From the NCBI GenBank assembly GCA_033085395.1, contig JANQBS010000223.1:1-64000 (forward strand): a stretch of 64,000 bases of DNA, given 5' to 3'. This document shows, one piece after another, positions 1 to 11,045 of the stretch (its first letter is position 1; each line of letters starts with the position of its first letter). The notes below the pieces were generated by a model. That model did not search any database and was not told the origin of the DNA. It saw only the letters and a program-made list of their open reading frames with translations. This DNA is from Xanthoparmelia taractica (taxonomy: Eukaryota > Ascomycota > Lecanoromycetes > Lecanorales > Parmeliaceae). A program made the position numbers and the translations under genes.

Positions 1-61
1 TCCCCGCATGTGCGCATGCATCTGGAACAGGGGCTGGATCATGAGACACACTAACCCATAG

Positions 62-641
62 TCCCACTATTCGACTTTTCCGTACCTGTTCGCAGATTCG
101 CAGTGAGAGCCGAGTCTTCTTCTACCGCTACCATACCTTCCAGCTGCATGTCTGGCAAGAAGACATAGGCCTCCCGAGTCGCATAGCCGAACAGCTGCGT
201 CTGTGGCGGCCGAGAACCTGTTTGGATCGAGTGAAAGGATGGCTAGATTTCCTTGGAAAGGATACACGGAAGCAAATCCGGACGATTGAAATCGAACTGC
301 ACTGCGATGACCTAATGACCGTGAAGACATATGCGGGATTCATCGATGATGTGCACGCAAGACTTTCTGATGAAGCTACGGTTGTCTACCGGACCGTGTC
401 GCAGACACAAGGGTTTGCAATGTTGTTTGAGCTGGGTAGGATATTCCACGCTCGGAATCCCGCGCGAGTGCTGCATTTCGAGCACCCGAATTGGTCTATT
501 AAGAACAATACGAATGTGTGGGCTTCGACGCTTCATAATTTTGTCTATACTCGGACGAGCTATCGTGTTCCAGGACCGAGCTTGACGTTTGGGCCTAGGC
601 TAGGGTGGTTTGGTAGAAAAGGACGCGCTGGCTCCGCTTGA
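62..641 (+). CDS. F-box-like / 2EXR-type hypothetical protein, 3' exon only
   Basis: The frame is open from base 45 to the TGA at 639-641; an in-frame TGA at 42-44 closes it upstream. A CTAAC branch-like site (51-55) followed by AG at 60-61 suggests that an intron ends there and the coding exon starts at 62. The translated stretch CSQIRSESRVFFYRYHTF followed by an aromatic and Leu-rich segment is the pattern seen after the N-terminal leucine-rich motif of fungal F-box-like/2EXR proteins (established family pattern; function generally unknown). That N-terminal motif is not visible here and must lie left of base 1 if present. The C-terminus ends in a basic tail. Alternatively it is a decayed copy; the family is large and often pseudogenised. 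Confidence 0.5.
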
Positions 642-1724
642 TCGCTGCTCGCGGGTATGGGTGGTGATGTTGGTCGTTGTGGTATTGGCGACTTTTCGAG
701 GGCGCCGTGGCTTGCAGAGTGCCATGTCACCGACGGAGCACTGTGGCGGTTGGGTGTTAGGAGACAGAGAATGGCGAAGCTGCTGCTAGCCCAAACGATT
801 TATTCCGTAGGACTTTGGTCTCCATGACTGTGTCAATCGTGTCTCAATAATTCGGTTAACAGGCGCTAATGAAAAGGCTTTCTCTCAAAACCGCACAAGA
901 CCTAGAAAGAGTGTCTTATTAAGGCCAAAATTTATAACTTCATTAGCTGGATAATTAGGCACTGAGGTCAGACGCCAGCATAGATGGACCTTACTGTTAT
1001 TGCAGCGCTCGCTGTTAAGAGTACTCTGCCATTTCTATTCGATGTCTGTAATGTGGTATAACTTACTTATCAAGGTCCTCGAACAGATCACATCTAACAC
1101 TATAGGATTAGGGATGGAAATTGGATTTGGGATGATGTTCCAAGTGTCTTGATGAAGAAAAATTCTGTCGTAACTATGTCCCTCAGATCGTTAATGTGAA
1201 ATGAAACCCAACGGTGAGACCAGCAACACCAAGGATTCGATATCATCATCTCTGTTAATCTAAGACTTTAAAGACAAAAGCACGAGTCTTTATTCGCTTG
1301 TTGGCTTGCTAAGCCCAAGGAGATCTAGCAGTACTGTTGCTCAATCCTTTTCCCACCATGCCACGCCTCAGCCGAAGCACACACAAGACACACTATAGCC
1401 ATGTCGATGGACACTCGGAGTCAAGGTCCGGTTGCCAAGTCGACTGAGGTCAGGTGAGATTGTGCTCACAGTCAGTCATGAAGCAGCATTACCAACCTAC
1501 TTTATTTAGTCAGTTGCAAGTGAAGTGGTTAAAAAAACATGCTTCCACCACTCGATCCTTACGTTTGAAGAGCCCTTGTATGTGGCGACGATGATGCAGA
1601 TTCCGAGTTCATTATTCAGGCGAAGAGACGCTTAGATATCGATAGGAACCTATCTGTGGGTGTGTTGTTAATACTCCAAACGTATGGACGGTTCCTGGCA
1701 CAGCTCTATCAAGACAGAGTCCCT
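642..1724. other. intergenic, no gene recognised
   Basis: Ordinary base composition. No frame longer than a few dozen codons looks coding, and no RNA gene or repeat was recognised. Confidence 0.5.
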
Positions 1725-2156
1725 ATGTACCAATACAAAAAGGGTGCAGACGGCTGGCATATTCGATTTCGAGTATGTATACATTGGCGTTGTCAGTGAG
1801 CTTGACTAAACATCATCTCCCTACGCGAGATCCTCCCTTTAACGACTTGCGCATCTATTCTACCTCCACTGAAGGTGTTATCGATATCCATGTTCAAAAC
1901 AAACCCTTCCTCTCGATATTGATATTCGATAAGCCTCAGAACTGGCCAGCCATGCTCCAGTGGCTGTGGGAATATGGTGTGGAGCGCGAAATCGCTCGAT
2001 CAATACCGCAGCTCGACCCTCAAAGAATACGCAGCCTTCTCGATGGAAGTGATGGCGCAAGTGGATGCGATCAATTGGACACCAGTGTTCTTCCAGGAAG
2101 CCACGTGGAGGACTGCGGCTTGTCCATCTGCGCTGCTAGGAAGGCACTCGCTGTAG
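1725..2156 (+). pseudogene. tandem paralogue copy A (unknown family), frameshifted
   Basis: Two homologous stretches lie head to tail (this one and 2231-2889). Here a short exon (1725-1772) ends in residues GWHIRFR, followed by a 57-bp intron (1773-1829; GTATGT donor, GACTAAAC branch region, AG). The next exon reads PPFNDLRIYS...EGVIDI, then LQWLWEYG. Compared with copy B the second exon is one base out of phase after the splice site, and it lacks about two bases near 2000, after which the homologous frame is the one ending at 2156. So it is a frameshifted relic unless the gene model is unusual. I do not recognise the family. There is no signal peptide or membrane segment. Confidence 0.5.
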
Positions 2157-2230
2157 GAGACACCGGCGAAGGGATGCACAAGTTGCTTCTCACATTCCAG
2201 GTCTTCGAGCCGTTTCTACACAAGAACTAA

Positions 2231-2889
2231 TTGGTCTCTTGGCATACCTGTCCGGATCATGGGCTATGGCATATCTCATTCCTGGTGCGTGATCTCATAC
2301 CGATCGTTACGGCAGGCACCATAGCTAAATACCTACTTAGGTCTCCCCATTCCGCAGCCTCCGCCTTCATCCTGGTGAGCTTGAGGGCGTCGTTGACATC
2401 TACGCCTTCGACAAGCTCGGCAAATCATTGCCCATGACCGATAACCCGCAGACTTGGCAGGCCGTTCTTGAGTGGCTATGAGACTACGGTAACGCGCGTC
2501 ATATCGCAACGGCAGAGTACCGGGGTACGTCTCTTTCAAGTCTGCGGACCTTTCATTGCGCTTACGCGACATCAGCTTCATGCCGTCAGTCAAGAACTAA
2601 AGTCAAGCCTCAGAGGAAGCGACAGCAAGTCCAAAAACCACTTCTCCACCAAGTACTACGTACGGCAGGGTTCAAAGCAGAGCATGGGCCAAAGATGGAG
2701 CCTAAGGAAATGGAGCGTGTGACAAAAGCAGCAGACAGTGTGATGGACAGTCTGGAGAGCCTGCCTACACAACGGCCAGCTCTACACCCTGCAGATCCCA
2801 ACGGTCAGATTAGAAAGAGTGCGCAGGCCATTGATATGACGGCTGATGTTGGGGCCAAGGAGCTCACAATATGGAGCAGGCCATGCTAG
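2231..2889 (+). pseudogene. tandem paralogue copy B (unknown family), TGA at conserved Trp
   Basis: This copy has the same architecture as copy A. A short exon ends in residues GLWHISFL at 2284, then a 56-bp intron (2285-2340; GTGCGT donor, GCTAAAT branch, CTTAG acceptor). The second exon reads SPFRSLRLHPGELEGVVDI, then an AVLEWL motif. The frame is open from 2341 to the TAG at 2887-2889 except for one TGA at 2479-2481. At that place copy A has TGG (1967-1969, the second Trp of QWLWEYG). The exon-2 C-terminus is Lys/Gln-rich and has no match in copy A. Intron position and length are conserved between copies, which supports duplication of a real spliced gene. Function unknown. Confidence 0.55.
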
Positions 2890-5296
2890 AGCGTGTTTCA
2901 TGGACAAGAGCTAGGAATTTGGGGCACTAAAATGCAAGTGCTTTGCTGCTTGTCTTGTTGCTTGCCTGGAGCTGTCGCGGAACCTGTACGGGCACAAGAG
3001 AATTAACAAGTTGCTATGGATGTTGGTGATGCTATAGGTGTCGCCTGACTACAAATTACGATGCTACGAGATTAGAAGATACGAATGTTGTCATGCAAGA
3101 TACCTTTAGTCTAGACTTCTTAGGGGCAAATGCGCGAGGCCAGCGCGGATCTCATTTCTGCTAGACTAGTACTTGCCGCCCTTTGACAAAAACCTTCAGT
3201 TTAGCTTCTTTGACGGCTTTGCTTCGCAACTCAACTCTCGTGAGCCAGAGGCAGTATATACACGAGCTTCGTTGGTTTTGATTCAAAGACTGTCCCCTTT
3301 ACCTAAACAACCGCAGCCAGTCTCGCAAGCCTAGTACTTCCGTTGGCTGAAAGCAATATCGCCCGTTGTATTCCTCAGTTTTCCAAAGTGGACGCCTACC
3401 TCTTCTCACCACAATAATACGTCTTCGCTGAAGACTCTTCGATTCGGCAATCTTAGCACAGTGCCTAGAAATTATATTCGTCGCCAGTAGATGAAAGAAA
3501 ACAAAACGACGCTGTGCAGATATTGTTAGTGAACCATATGGGGGAACGATGGAACGAACTTCTAGCTTGTCTCGCGTGACGGTAAGGGTGTATTAATGTA
3601 AGAGGATAGAGAGTAAGGAAGGCAGGTAGGTAGGCGGAAGATAAGGTAAGGTAAAACCTTATGCAGCTGTTTGCTAATTTCTAGAGAAGCAATACACCTT
3701 ATCTACAACAAGGCTGAGAGTGTCACCCTGCCTTTCCGCTCTATACATACAATTCTTATCCCCATGCCCTATTTGATGGTTCACAAATGTATTCAGTCTC
3801 CCACTATGGCGCCAGACTCGAAGGAATAGTTTCTCTATCGACTTTATACTGTACGCACTCACTGCTATCACTCATTAACTACATATTTGTATTCCTTCAA
3901 AATGGACATATTGTCTCATTGTTGTCCGGAGAAGACTCTGCTCGATTGAGACTCTGCCCGTCCAACATAAATCGCGACCGCTATGTTGTCAAATCAACCA
4001 AAATGCCTCATATTTGCGGATACATCATTCGCGAAATCGGGTACTCCTTCTATAACCGCTGTCGTTGCTTTTAGTCAAAGCCCGTGATTATGCGGCTGTT
4101 TGCGTGTGCTTTGTGCGGTATGGCGGCTCTGCAACGATTGGCCGATGCTTCCTGCCTACCCATCGGCAAGGAGCTTGATGGCCCGAGCCTTCACCAGGTT
4201 TTACGAATGACCGAGAGCGTATTGATGTGATGGTAGTCAGGTCCACGTGGAGCGCTTTCGTGTACCATTTGCCAGCGAGCTCTCGTTGTACGTCGTGCGT
4301 ATCATGTGAAAGACTATAAGCTGGTTCATTACAGAGCTATGGCCGAAAAATAAGCGTGGGTTGTGGGGTTGTTGGTGGGTGCAAGATTTAGCAACACTTC
4401 AGAAGCTGCTATTGACTCCAGACTCCTTCCAGTATCATCCCCACAAGGCCAGCACTCGTAGTCCTTTGTCAGCGTACTTTACGGACGAGGGTAAATCCTC
4501 TCCAAAAGATAATTACTTGCTGTATACTATATATCAGCCCATCGTCATTATCATGAGAGTCGCATGTTATAACTTGACCAAGTACACTCCGAATAACGTA
4601 CGAAACAATGACGGAGTCCCCAGACGGCAGTGTTCCTTATTCGGAAAAAATCTCGACACGTGCCCTCACTCCGAAACATGGCTATTTTGAGACTGCTAAG
4701 TCGATGTTGACGCGTTCTGCAGGACTTTTTGCTACAGATTTTAGATACGTTCGCAAGCGCTGCCACCAACCAAAGGACTTCGAGCCCGATAGCGGTCGGC
4801 TTTGCAGAGTTTCGAGACGTTTAAGATAAGGGAATGAATTTCCGGAAAAATGGGCGCAGAGCAGAATTCCTTGCCGGCAAACATAGTGAGTCCCTGGCAA
4901 AGGACGCGTTATGGTTGCATTAGACTCCCTTCAACAAAACTGCGAATCTAATACATTTCCATGACTGGGAATCTTTCTGTGAGAGACAGAGGATAGCAAA
5001 CAAAGTCATCTCGCGTTACCGGGTGCCCTGGGGATACAATGCTATATCCCTAAATCAATCCCCTTATCCGTTTTTCCCCGATTCAGAATCTACGCCCCTG
5101 GGATCATTATTCCATCTACCGACTCTTCCATCGGTAGCCGGGGCCCTCTAATGAGGCAGGATCGCAAAAATCATTTCTGGAACTCCAATTCGATGGTTTG
5201 TAGAGAGGTTGTAGGCAATTTTGACTGCCCAATGCCCTGCGACGCACTGTCCATTTTCGGTTGTGCTAATCAGGCGGATCAGGCGGATCATGTCCA
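2890..5296. other. intergenic, no gene recognised
   Basis: Normal GC. Several short open frames occur (for example near 3790-4070 and 4360-4830) but none shows a recognisable motif, convincing splice pair or codon bias. No repeat or RNA gene recognised. Confidence 0.45.
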
Positions 5297-5959
5297 CTAG
5301 GACCTTCCCCCACTCCTACAAGGAAACCACCAGGCCAAAAGCGCTACCACGATCGCTACGACTGGTATTACTACACCGATAATGATCTGTGATTTCTGAC
5401 TTAGTCCTGAGCCTGTGCTGCCACTGTTGGTACCTGTTTGAGAAGTGTTGGGAGATGTGGATGAAGAGGGCGATGTCGAGGTGGTTGTAGCACTGTTCGA
5501 AGTGGGCGCGGTTTTTTCCGTCGTAGCACCGGATGAGGGAGTGCTAGGCGAGTCTGTCGCGACTGGTATAGTCGAGGATCCCGCGGCAGCCGTGGACGTA
5601 GCTGACACGGCTTCTCCTTTGCACGCAAAGACAATGGCCGTGACGCCGTTGGGGCCATTGAAGTAGCAGTTATCATACTGAAGATCTATATTCACTGGGT
5701 TTGCGCACGAGGTATCACGGTACATCTGCACTGTGGTATTGCCTGAGGGGCAGGGAGGGAAGGTTTGGACAGCGATGCCGAGGGCGCCGGGGGTGACGAG
5801 GCAGGTGTCGGCGGGGATGTGGACAGAGGGATTGATGATGCTTGCTTGCATACATTCTTCATCGAGGAAGAAGGCAAGTGTTCCGGGGGCACTTGCGAGA
5901 CAGAGCGGAGGGAGATGGTGGAAGAGGAGGTAAACGAGGAGAAGGAGGTCGAGAGCCAT
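5297..5959 (-). CDS. secreted/cell-surface single-pass membrane protein, Cys-rich ectodomain and Ser/Thr stalk
   Basis: About 220 aa from the Met at 5957-5959; an upstream in-frame Met at 6043 exists but places extra residues before the signal peptide. A hydrophobic N-terminus (LLLLVYLLFHHLPPLCLA) looks like a signal peptide. The following domain of about 100 residues has six spaced cysteines (EECMQ, DTCLV, PPCPS, TSCAN, DNCYF, FACKG) and an NTT sequon. A long Ser/Thr/Pro-rich linker leads to one C-terminal membrane helix (IIIGVVIPVVAIVVALLAWWF region) and a very short basic tail. This matches the general plan of fungal wall-sensor-like or surface glycoproteins; the Cys domain itself is not assigned. 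The short tail may mean a further exon was missed. Confidence 0.65.
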   Translation of the reverse strand: MALDLLLLVYLLFHHLPPLCLASAPGTLAFFLDEECMQASIINPSVHIPADTCLVTPGALGIAVQTFPPCPSGNTTVQMYRDTSCANPVNIDLQYDNCYFNGPNGVTAIVFACKGEAVSATSTAAAGSSTIPVATDSPSTPSSGATTEKTAPTSNSATTTSTSPSSSTSPNTSQTGTNSGSTGSGLSQKSQIIIGVVIPVVAIVVALLAWWFPCRSGGRS

Positions 5960-6161
5960 CGTGGTTAAAGTGGAAATAAAGACAAGAGATCGAAGGAAAA
6001 CCGGCCATAAATGATAAGTGGGCGGGGCACAGTAAGCCACCAATTTCGTGTAGTCTTGCTAGACAAGTGCAGGAACGCAGCCTCGAAGGAGGCATGCTAA
6101 ACGAGATATTTTGGCCCCCAATACTTACCCCGGATCTTTCGGGTTCTAGGCATAGCAGAAC

Positions 6162-6347
6162 TTGAGGAAAAGTCTCCGCAGCTTCGAGCTCCTACTTTTT
6201 GACTGCCTTGAAGTGAAGAAGCTTCGACAAGAACAAAGGAATTACTCGTTGGACGTAAATGCAATGGAATGGCGAAGGGAGATTGATGATAAAGATAGAC
6301 TGATAACCGCGCTGAAAAGGGAGTTACTGATAAGGAATTTAAAATAA
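6162..6347 (+). CDS. short coiled-coil-like reading frame, possibly an exon
   Basis: A 61-codon frame ending at 6347 encodes a strongly charged heptad-like segment (KKLRQEQRNY ... MEWRREIDDKDRLITALKRE). There is no good ATG at its 5' end; it opens with TTG just after an AG (GCATAGCAG), so it would have to be a downstream exon. No partner exon could be placed. It may also be chance. Confidence 0.22.
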   Translation: MRKSLRSFELLLFDCLEVKKLRQEQRNYSLDVNAMEWRREIDDKDRLITALKRELLIRNLK

Positions 6348-6349
6348 AA

Positions 6350-7449
6350 TGTGCCCCCACGGTCCTCGGGCGTGTCGCTGGCACTAAGCCCATGTACTTC
6401 TGGACAACAACTACTTCGCTGCGCAGAACTCTTGCATTTATGGCTCAGCTTTCAAGGCGCGCAGTGTCACCAACATACACTTTGCTTACTGAGTTCACTG
6501 AATTCACGCGTCGAGACCAATTCTGAGAAAACCTTGCTTTCGCTATGCTATCACTCAATGAAAAGTAGTCGAAGGTCTGCCTTAGCGTCCATAGCTGGGC
6601 GCAAAGAGAAAGAATTTCTTGTAGAGCTCCAAAAGGTTGAGTTGAAGTTCTTATTCAGAGAAGATTATAATATTGTACTGCTGCGTGGTAATATAGGCGT
6701 CTCTTCGTGTGGTGTTCGAATACCCCAGCGGGCGCTAAAGACGTTTTGGCGGCTTGAAATATGACCGCGGATACTTATATCCAGGATTGACATCCTGGTA
6801 AAGGTAGCAAAGCCATCGTATTTCTTGTGGCTCCAGTTGCTCCAATACCGTGGCTTCGAACCGCAGCTCCTATGCAGCTTAGGCGCTCGAAGAAAGGAGA
6901 TTGGCATTGCGATATTGCGAATGGACAGGCAGTCAGTAGGCTTTTACCCGGTGGTGCTTAGTAATGAGTGAGAGGTTCGAAGAGATCAGGAACTTTACTT
7001 TTATAAGCATTGTGATGACCCGCTGCTATCTTTGCGCATAGTTCGCGCCTCTAGCAACCCCATTCGCATGTGCGTAGACACCTGAATGCTCGATTGAGTC
7101 TGTTGGAGAGGTTTCGCAGATCTGCGCCAATTTGATAGGGGAAACCGTTAACTCTGTACTGCCACGAGTGCGTAGGAGATCCTCGCGCGAAACATGTAAG
7201 CGTTAAGTGTCTGATCTGCTGAGATAGTGGTCGGATGAATGACGTATCGCAATATGGTGTGGTCTTCTCTATGGCTGTGGGCAAGACGAACCAAAGGTGC
7301 AGTGTCGAATGATGGACAAAGTTCCCTTCCTCTCACTGTATCGCCACCAGCCAGTCTATCGTGATCTAGGCACAATATAGATGAGGATTTGTGTCATTGA
7401 CGGCGGCTCAGAACAGGTATCTAGGCAGAGGTAGCCAAGCCTCGGACAA
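6350..7449. other. intergenic, no gene recognised
   Basis: Normal-GC sequence without convincing coding frames. A short stretch near 6700-6735 resembles a tRNA T-arm but does not fold (see rejected items). Confidence 0.4.
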
Positions 7450-8283
7450 TCAAACCACCACCAAAGCCCACATGAACCCAACAACGGCTGACCAACTCAC
7501 AACAGCTGCGACAATGGCTGGATAAAAGACCAACCATTCCCACTCGCAAGTAGGAGGGTATTCCATCATGTACTGGTAACTGACCACCGTGATATCGATA
7601 GTAATAGTCATGGCGCTGCTATAGCTGAGGATTTCGAGCACATCGCGTGCAAACCGTGACAGCGTCTCCCACCGGTAGAGTCGCGCGGAGATTGGTAAGG
7701 TCAAGAGGGCAAACCATGTGCCGATTTGGCGGGCAGTTGAGGTCTGTGCGAAGCATCTTCCCCAGAGATGGAGGAGCGCAGGACTTAAAAGGATGGCTAG
7801 GACTGCAAAGTCGGAGAAGGTGAGAGAGTCGCTGGGTGTTTCGCGCGGTGGAGAAGTGATTGATCTGATATCGTCAGAGTTGGACGGATTCCTTGTAAGC
7901 GGCTTTCCTTGTGCGGCATTTTGTGTGAGATCTGCGATGATCGGGTGCTTCAGCTCGAAGGCGGAGGAGGTATCTGACTGGTCGATAACCTCATCTGGAG
8001 TATTCGTGCTGATGGAAGGAGTCTCTTTGGACTCAGAAATGTTGGTGATATGCTCTGTCTGTCCGTTGCTGTCTTGTAGAAGGCGAAGTCGTATCTCATC
8101 CAAGTCGGACGATTCATAAGGTTGGCGGTGCTGAAGTGAGTGGGGAGGCTGTTGCTGGAGATGCGAGCCGCTTGACGAACCGTGCTCTAAACTGCGCATC
8201 TTGACTCTACGTGAGGAAAAAAGAAAAGGAAGAAGCAGGCCGGTCAATCCAGTAGGATGGTCTTGTAAGAGTATGATCGCCAC
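7450..8283 (-). CDS. multi-span membrane protein with long hydrophilic N-terminus, unknown function
   Basis: A 277-aa frame; the start may instead be the second Met (8197-8199), giving 249 aa, because the first 28 residues lie upstream of a better-placed ATG. The N-terminal 140 or so residues are polar, Ser/Thr/Gln-rich and probably disordered. They are followed by about four hydrophobic segments: FAVLAILLSPALLHLW, TWFALLTLPISARLY, a segment around SSAMTITIDITVVSY, and a C-terminal segment rich in Val/Ala/Trp. The protein ends directly after the last helix. I recognise no domain. It stands alone with no operon-like partner. Confidence 0.6.
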   Translation of the reverse strand: MAIILLQDHPTGLTGLLLPFLFSSRRVKMRSLEHGSSSGSHLQQQPPHSLQHRQPYESSDLDEIRLRLLQDSNGQTEHITNISESKETPSISTNTPDEVIDQSDTSSAFELKHPIIADLTQNAAQGKPLTRNPSNSDDIRSITSPPRETPSDSLTFSDFAVLAILLSPALLHLWGRCFAQTSTARQIGTWFALLTLPISARLYRWETLSRFARDVLEILSYSSAMTITIDITVVSYQYMMEYPPTCEWEWLVFYPAIVAAVVSWSAVVGFMWALVVV

Positions 8284-8586
8284 ACTTTAAATCTTCCCTT
8301 AGGTCCATGTCAGCACCCAAGCGTTCACGTGTTTCAACTTCGCCTCAAAGTCCTATCTCCCTTCCCTTGGTGCCCTTACGTATCCTTTACATAGCTTTAA
8401 GAAGTCCCGTCTCAGCTTCTCAACATATGCTGCAGACATCTAAAAGATGTAGGTGTATTGGCTCCCGTGGGAGGTAATATTCCAGCTACCGCAAGACTAC
8501 TATGAGCGCTATGATCCCGTAAATTACGATCGCGGAAATAGTGATATTACGCCTCAGAGCACACTTGAAGGTCTGGCGAAGACCAG

Positions 8587-8811
8587 TCAGCACGCGCCTA
8601 CCTCAACCTTGAGTCTACGAGCACTGAAGCCTTCAGTAGGATGCATTGCACTGCACTCGACAGAGCTCACTCCAGGCGTCAGAGCCATTTCATGGTCCAC
8701 AGTCTGCGTGACCTCGTACGTCCCAACCTTTGTGCCAGTTAAAAAGTATCGTGCACCCTTCACATCCTGGCAGTAGTGCTCTGTACAGCTTGGGTATTGC
8801 AGCGTATACAT
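8587..8811 (-). CDS. small Cys-containing hypothetical protein (74 aa)
   Basis: The ATG at 8809-8811 follows an A-rich leader. The product is polar, with cysteines at positions 9, 14, 53 and 74 and a Thr/Val-rich middle that looks like a small beta-rich domain (YFLTGTKVGTYEVTQT). There is no signal peptide, so it may lack an upstream exon. A longer frame overlaps on the other strand (8453-8776) but shows no domain-like pattern. No family recognised. Confidence 0.33.
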   Translation of the reverse strand: MYTLQYPSCTEHYCQDVKGARYFLTGTKVGTYEVTQTVDHEMALTPGVSSVECSAMHPTEGFSARRLKVEVGAC

Positions 8812-9035
8812 TTTTTTTTAACTGAGCAATGCTACGTTAACCGTCATCTGGCACATGTCGCTACTCCGCCGCCAAAAAGGCCATTACCCCAGCATCAGTC
8901 GCCATCTGTCATGGCCTCCCAGCTGGGTGTCATGCCTCAGTCAGTGCTGTTTGCAGCGGCCAGGGTGCTGTCAACGTGTAGTATCTGGCGAGTGAACGGG
9001 ATACTGCTCTGATACAGTTGGCGTCTTCATCGCGT

Positions 9036-10636
9036 TCAAGGACTCCTTAGCTTGAGCTTCTTCTTTGGAGAGCCACTCTCGACTTCCATAGAAGCCTCCT
9101 GTTGCGTAGCCTGCTCAATCTTGTAGATCTCGGTCATCACCGCCTGGATTTCATTCATGCGCTGGATACAGCCCCAGTCGATGATGTTGTTCAGCCTCCT
9201 CCTCAGCCCTTTGAGCATCTCATCGTCATCCAGGAGCGCAGTGTACAGAGCGTTCATGTGGTAGGTTTCGTAGAGTTCTTCCGCATCATTGAGCTTCTCA
9301 ACATCATTCCAATCCATTTCCTGCTTTTTCTTTGGGAGTATTTCGCACCAGTTGATCCAGATTCTCGCAATGTTCGTGTCCATAGTCATTGAATAGACAA
9401 AGGAAGTTGGGTCCGGGCCCACAACATCCCCTGCCCCAGCCTTGGCATTGAGTAGGCGGCGAGCGTGCACGAGGGTAGCGCCACCGCGGATGGCCTGGTT
9501 CTCTGCGTCGGCGAGGTCGCCTTTGGTGGTTTTGCCTTCGATGATGAAGTAGGGGTGGACCATTTCTGGAGCAACCCCCATCAACGCGCGGGTATGGGTG
9601 CTAAACCTCTGGCTATGGATGTCAGGGTGTTGATTCTCAAGAATGCCGTAGGTGTAATCCGGCTTTGGCGCGGTCATGCCGGGCTCTTTGGCTAGCATCT
9701 TGCGAAGCTTCATCTGATCTTCGGCCTTCAGCCATGTTGGCAGGACGTCTCGGTTGAACTGCCTGTTGATGTTAACGAGGGCGCCATCATCGCTAAAGAA
9801 CTTGACCCCGTAGGTTTGTGACTTGTCCTCCGGGGCAGCCTCCGTCTGCATTGGGTCCATCTGGGTTGTACCATCCTGAGTTGTGTCCTTTGGCACCTTG
9901 CGGGAGGAAGGGATGATCAGGGGTACGAGCTGTGCCATGATGGTTTCTTCGGACCTGGTCCTGTTTTGACGAATCCATCTGATGATATGCTCTGCTGATC
10001 CTTGCTTCATGGTGGATCCGCGCTCGCCGCTGAGTATGGTTCGCGCAATGTCTTCAAATGGCTTGTAATTCTCTCGCAATCTTTCCACATCAATTTGCAT
10101 GCCGTGCTGTGCGAGGGTTTGGCGAACGTTGTGAGCGCTTTTTTTAAGCTTGAGACCAGGAATGGGAATGCTGGCGGAGGATGATCCGGAGAGAGTCGTG
10201 TAAGCGGCGGAGGAATCACTCGATATGTTCGAGGACTTTGGAGTCAGTCGGGACTACAACGAGATTTGTCAGACACAGAGCCCAAGGGAAACGCGAGGCT
10301 TACATTCAAGTTCGCTGCCATGTTGAAGGCTGAGTCTCCTTTACTTCTCTCCTCCAGGGGTACCCTGCCAACGAGTGCACAAGCTCTCTCTCCTTCCCAC
10401 AGCTCCAAGCGGCAGTTCTCATGTACAACTTCTTTCAGCCCATCCAGACTTCGGCTAGTTCTCCTCCTCTTCTGTACGGGCGTAGATATCTTCACAGACC
10501 GCTGTCTCTTTCTGCGCACTGAAGGTGAGGTCTGCGCGCCCGGAGAGTGCTGTGAAGCGGACGTAGGTGGTGTCTCAATGGCGGATAGCCAATTCAAAAC
10601 GGAAGGAGGTGATTGTGAAGTGATGTTGGAGGTCAT
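9036..10636 (-). CDS. DUF7924-type protein with PD-(D/E)XK-like motif, two exons
   Basis: Exon 1 is 10304-10636 (111 codons), exon 2 is 9036-10253; the 50-bp intron (GTAAGC, CTGACA branch, TTGTAG) splices in phase and yields about 516 aa. The N-terminus carries an NWLS motif and a basic patch (KRRRTSR) that may be a nuclear signal. The C-terminal half has PDYTYGI (Asp about 310) and then YFIIEGKTTKGDLADAENQ (Glu about 350, Lys about 352), the D...ExK spacing typical of restriction-fold nucleases, as in the widespread fungal DUF7924 proteins. The tail is Lys-rich (PKKKLKLR). All motifs look intact and no stop interrupts the frame. Nuclease activity is inference; members are mostly uncharacterised. 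Confidence 0.75.
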
Positions 10637-11045
10637 TGCAATTGTTGAATGCTATTGCCATGATTGTGAAGCGGAAGGTTGAGTGTTTATTATGATAACC
10701 GTTGACTCGGAGATTTGGCGCGGGAGGAATTGACGGTTACCGTAGTTTAGTTCAGTATTCCGAATTATGAAGGATTTATGAAAGCCGGGGCTAGGGCTAG
10801 GGCTACCTCGCTCTCCTGTCCAGCCAGCACCCGTAACCCCAAAGCGCAATAACACACACGATACCGCTATATAAGCACTGCCATCAGCAGCGGCGAATCA
10901 AGATTTTGGACTACATGGACATCATTAATAGATACTTTTTCCTTCCAACGAGGCCTCAGCGCTATCGAGTGGTTTCACTACTAGCCAGATACCTCGCTCT
11001 GTCCTGCAATGAATGAATGAATGCTCGATATGAAGGAGCCCACTC
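10637..11045. other. intergenic with a GGGCTA micro-repeat
   Basis: Spacer between two convergently and tandemly placed minus-strand genes. It holds three GGGCTA units (about 10,787-10,805). Nothing else seen. Confidence 0.45.

Noticed and set aside
6695..6740. Possible tRNA T-arm (GTTCGAATACCCC)
   Set aside because: T-stem does not pair and no D-arm or acceptor stem could be found on either strand.
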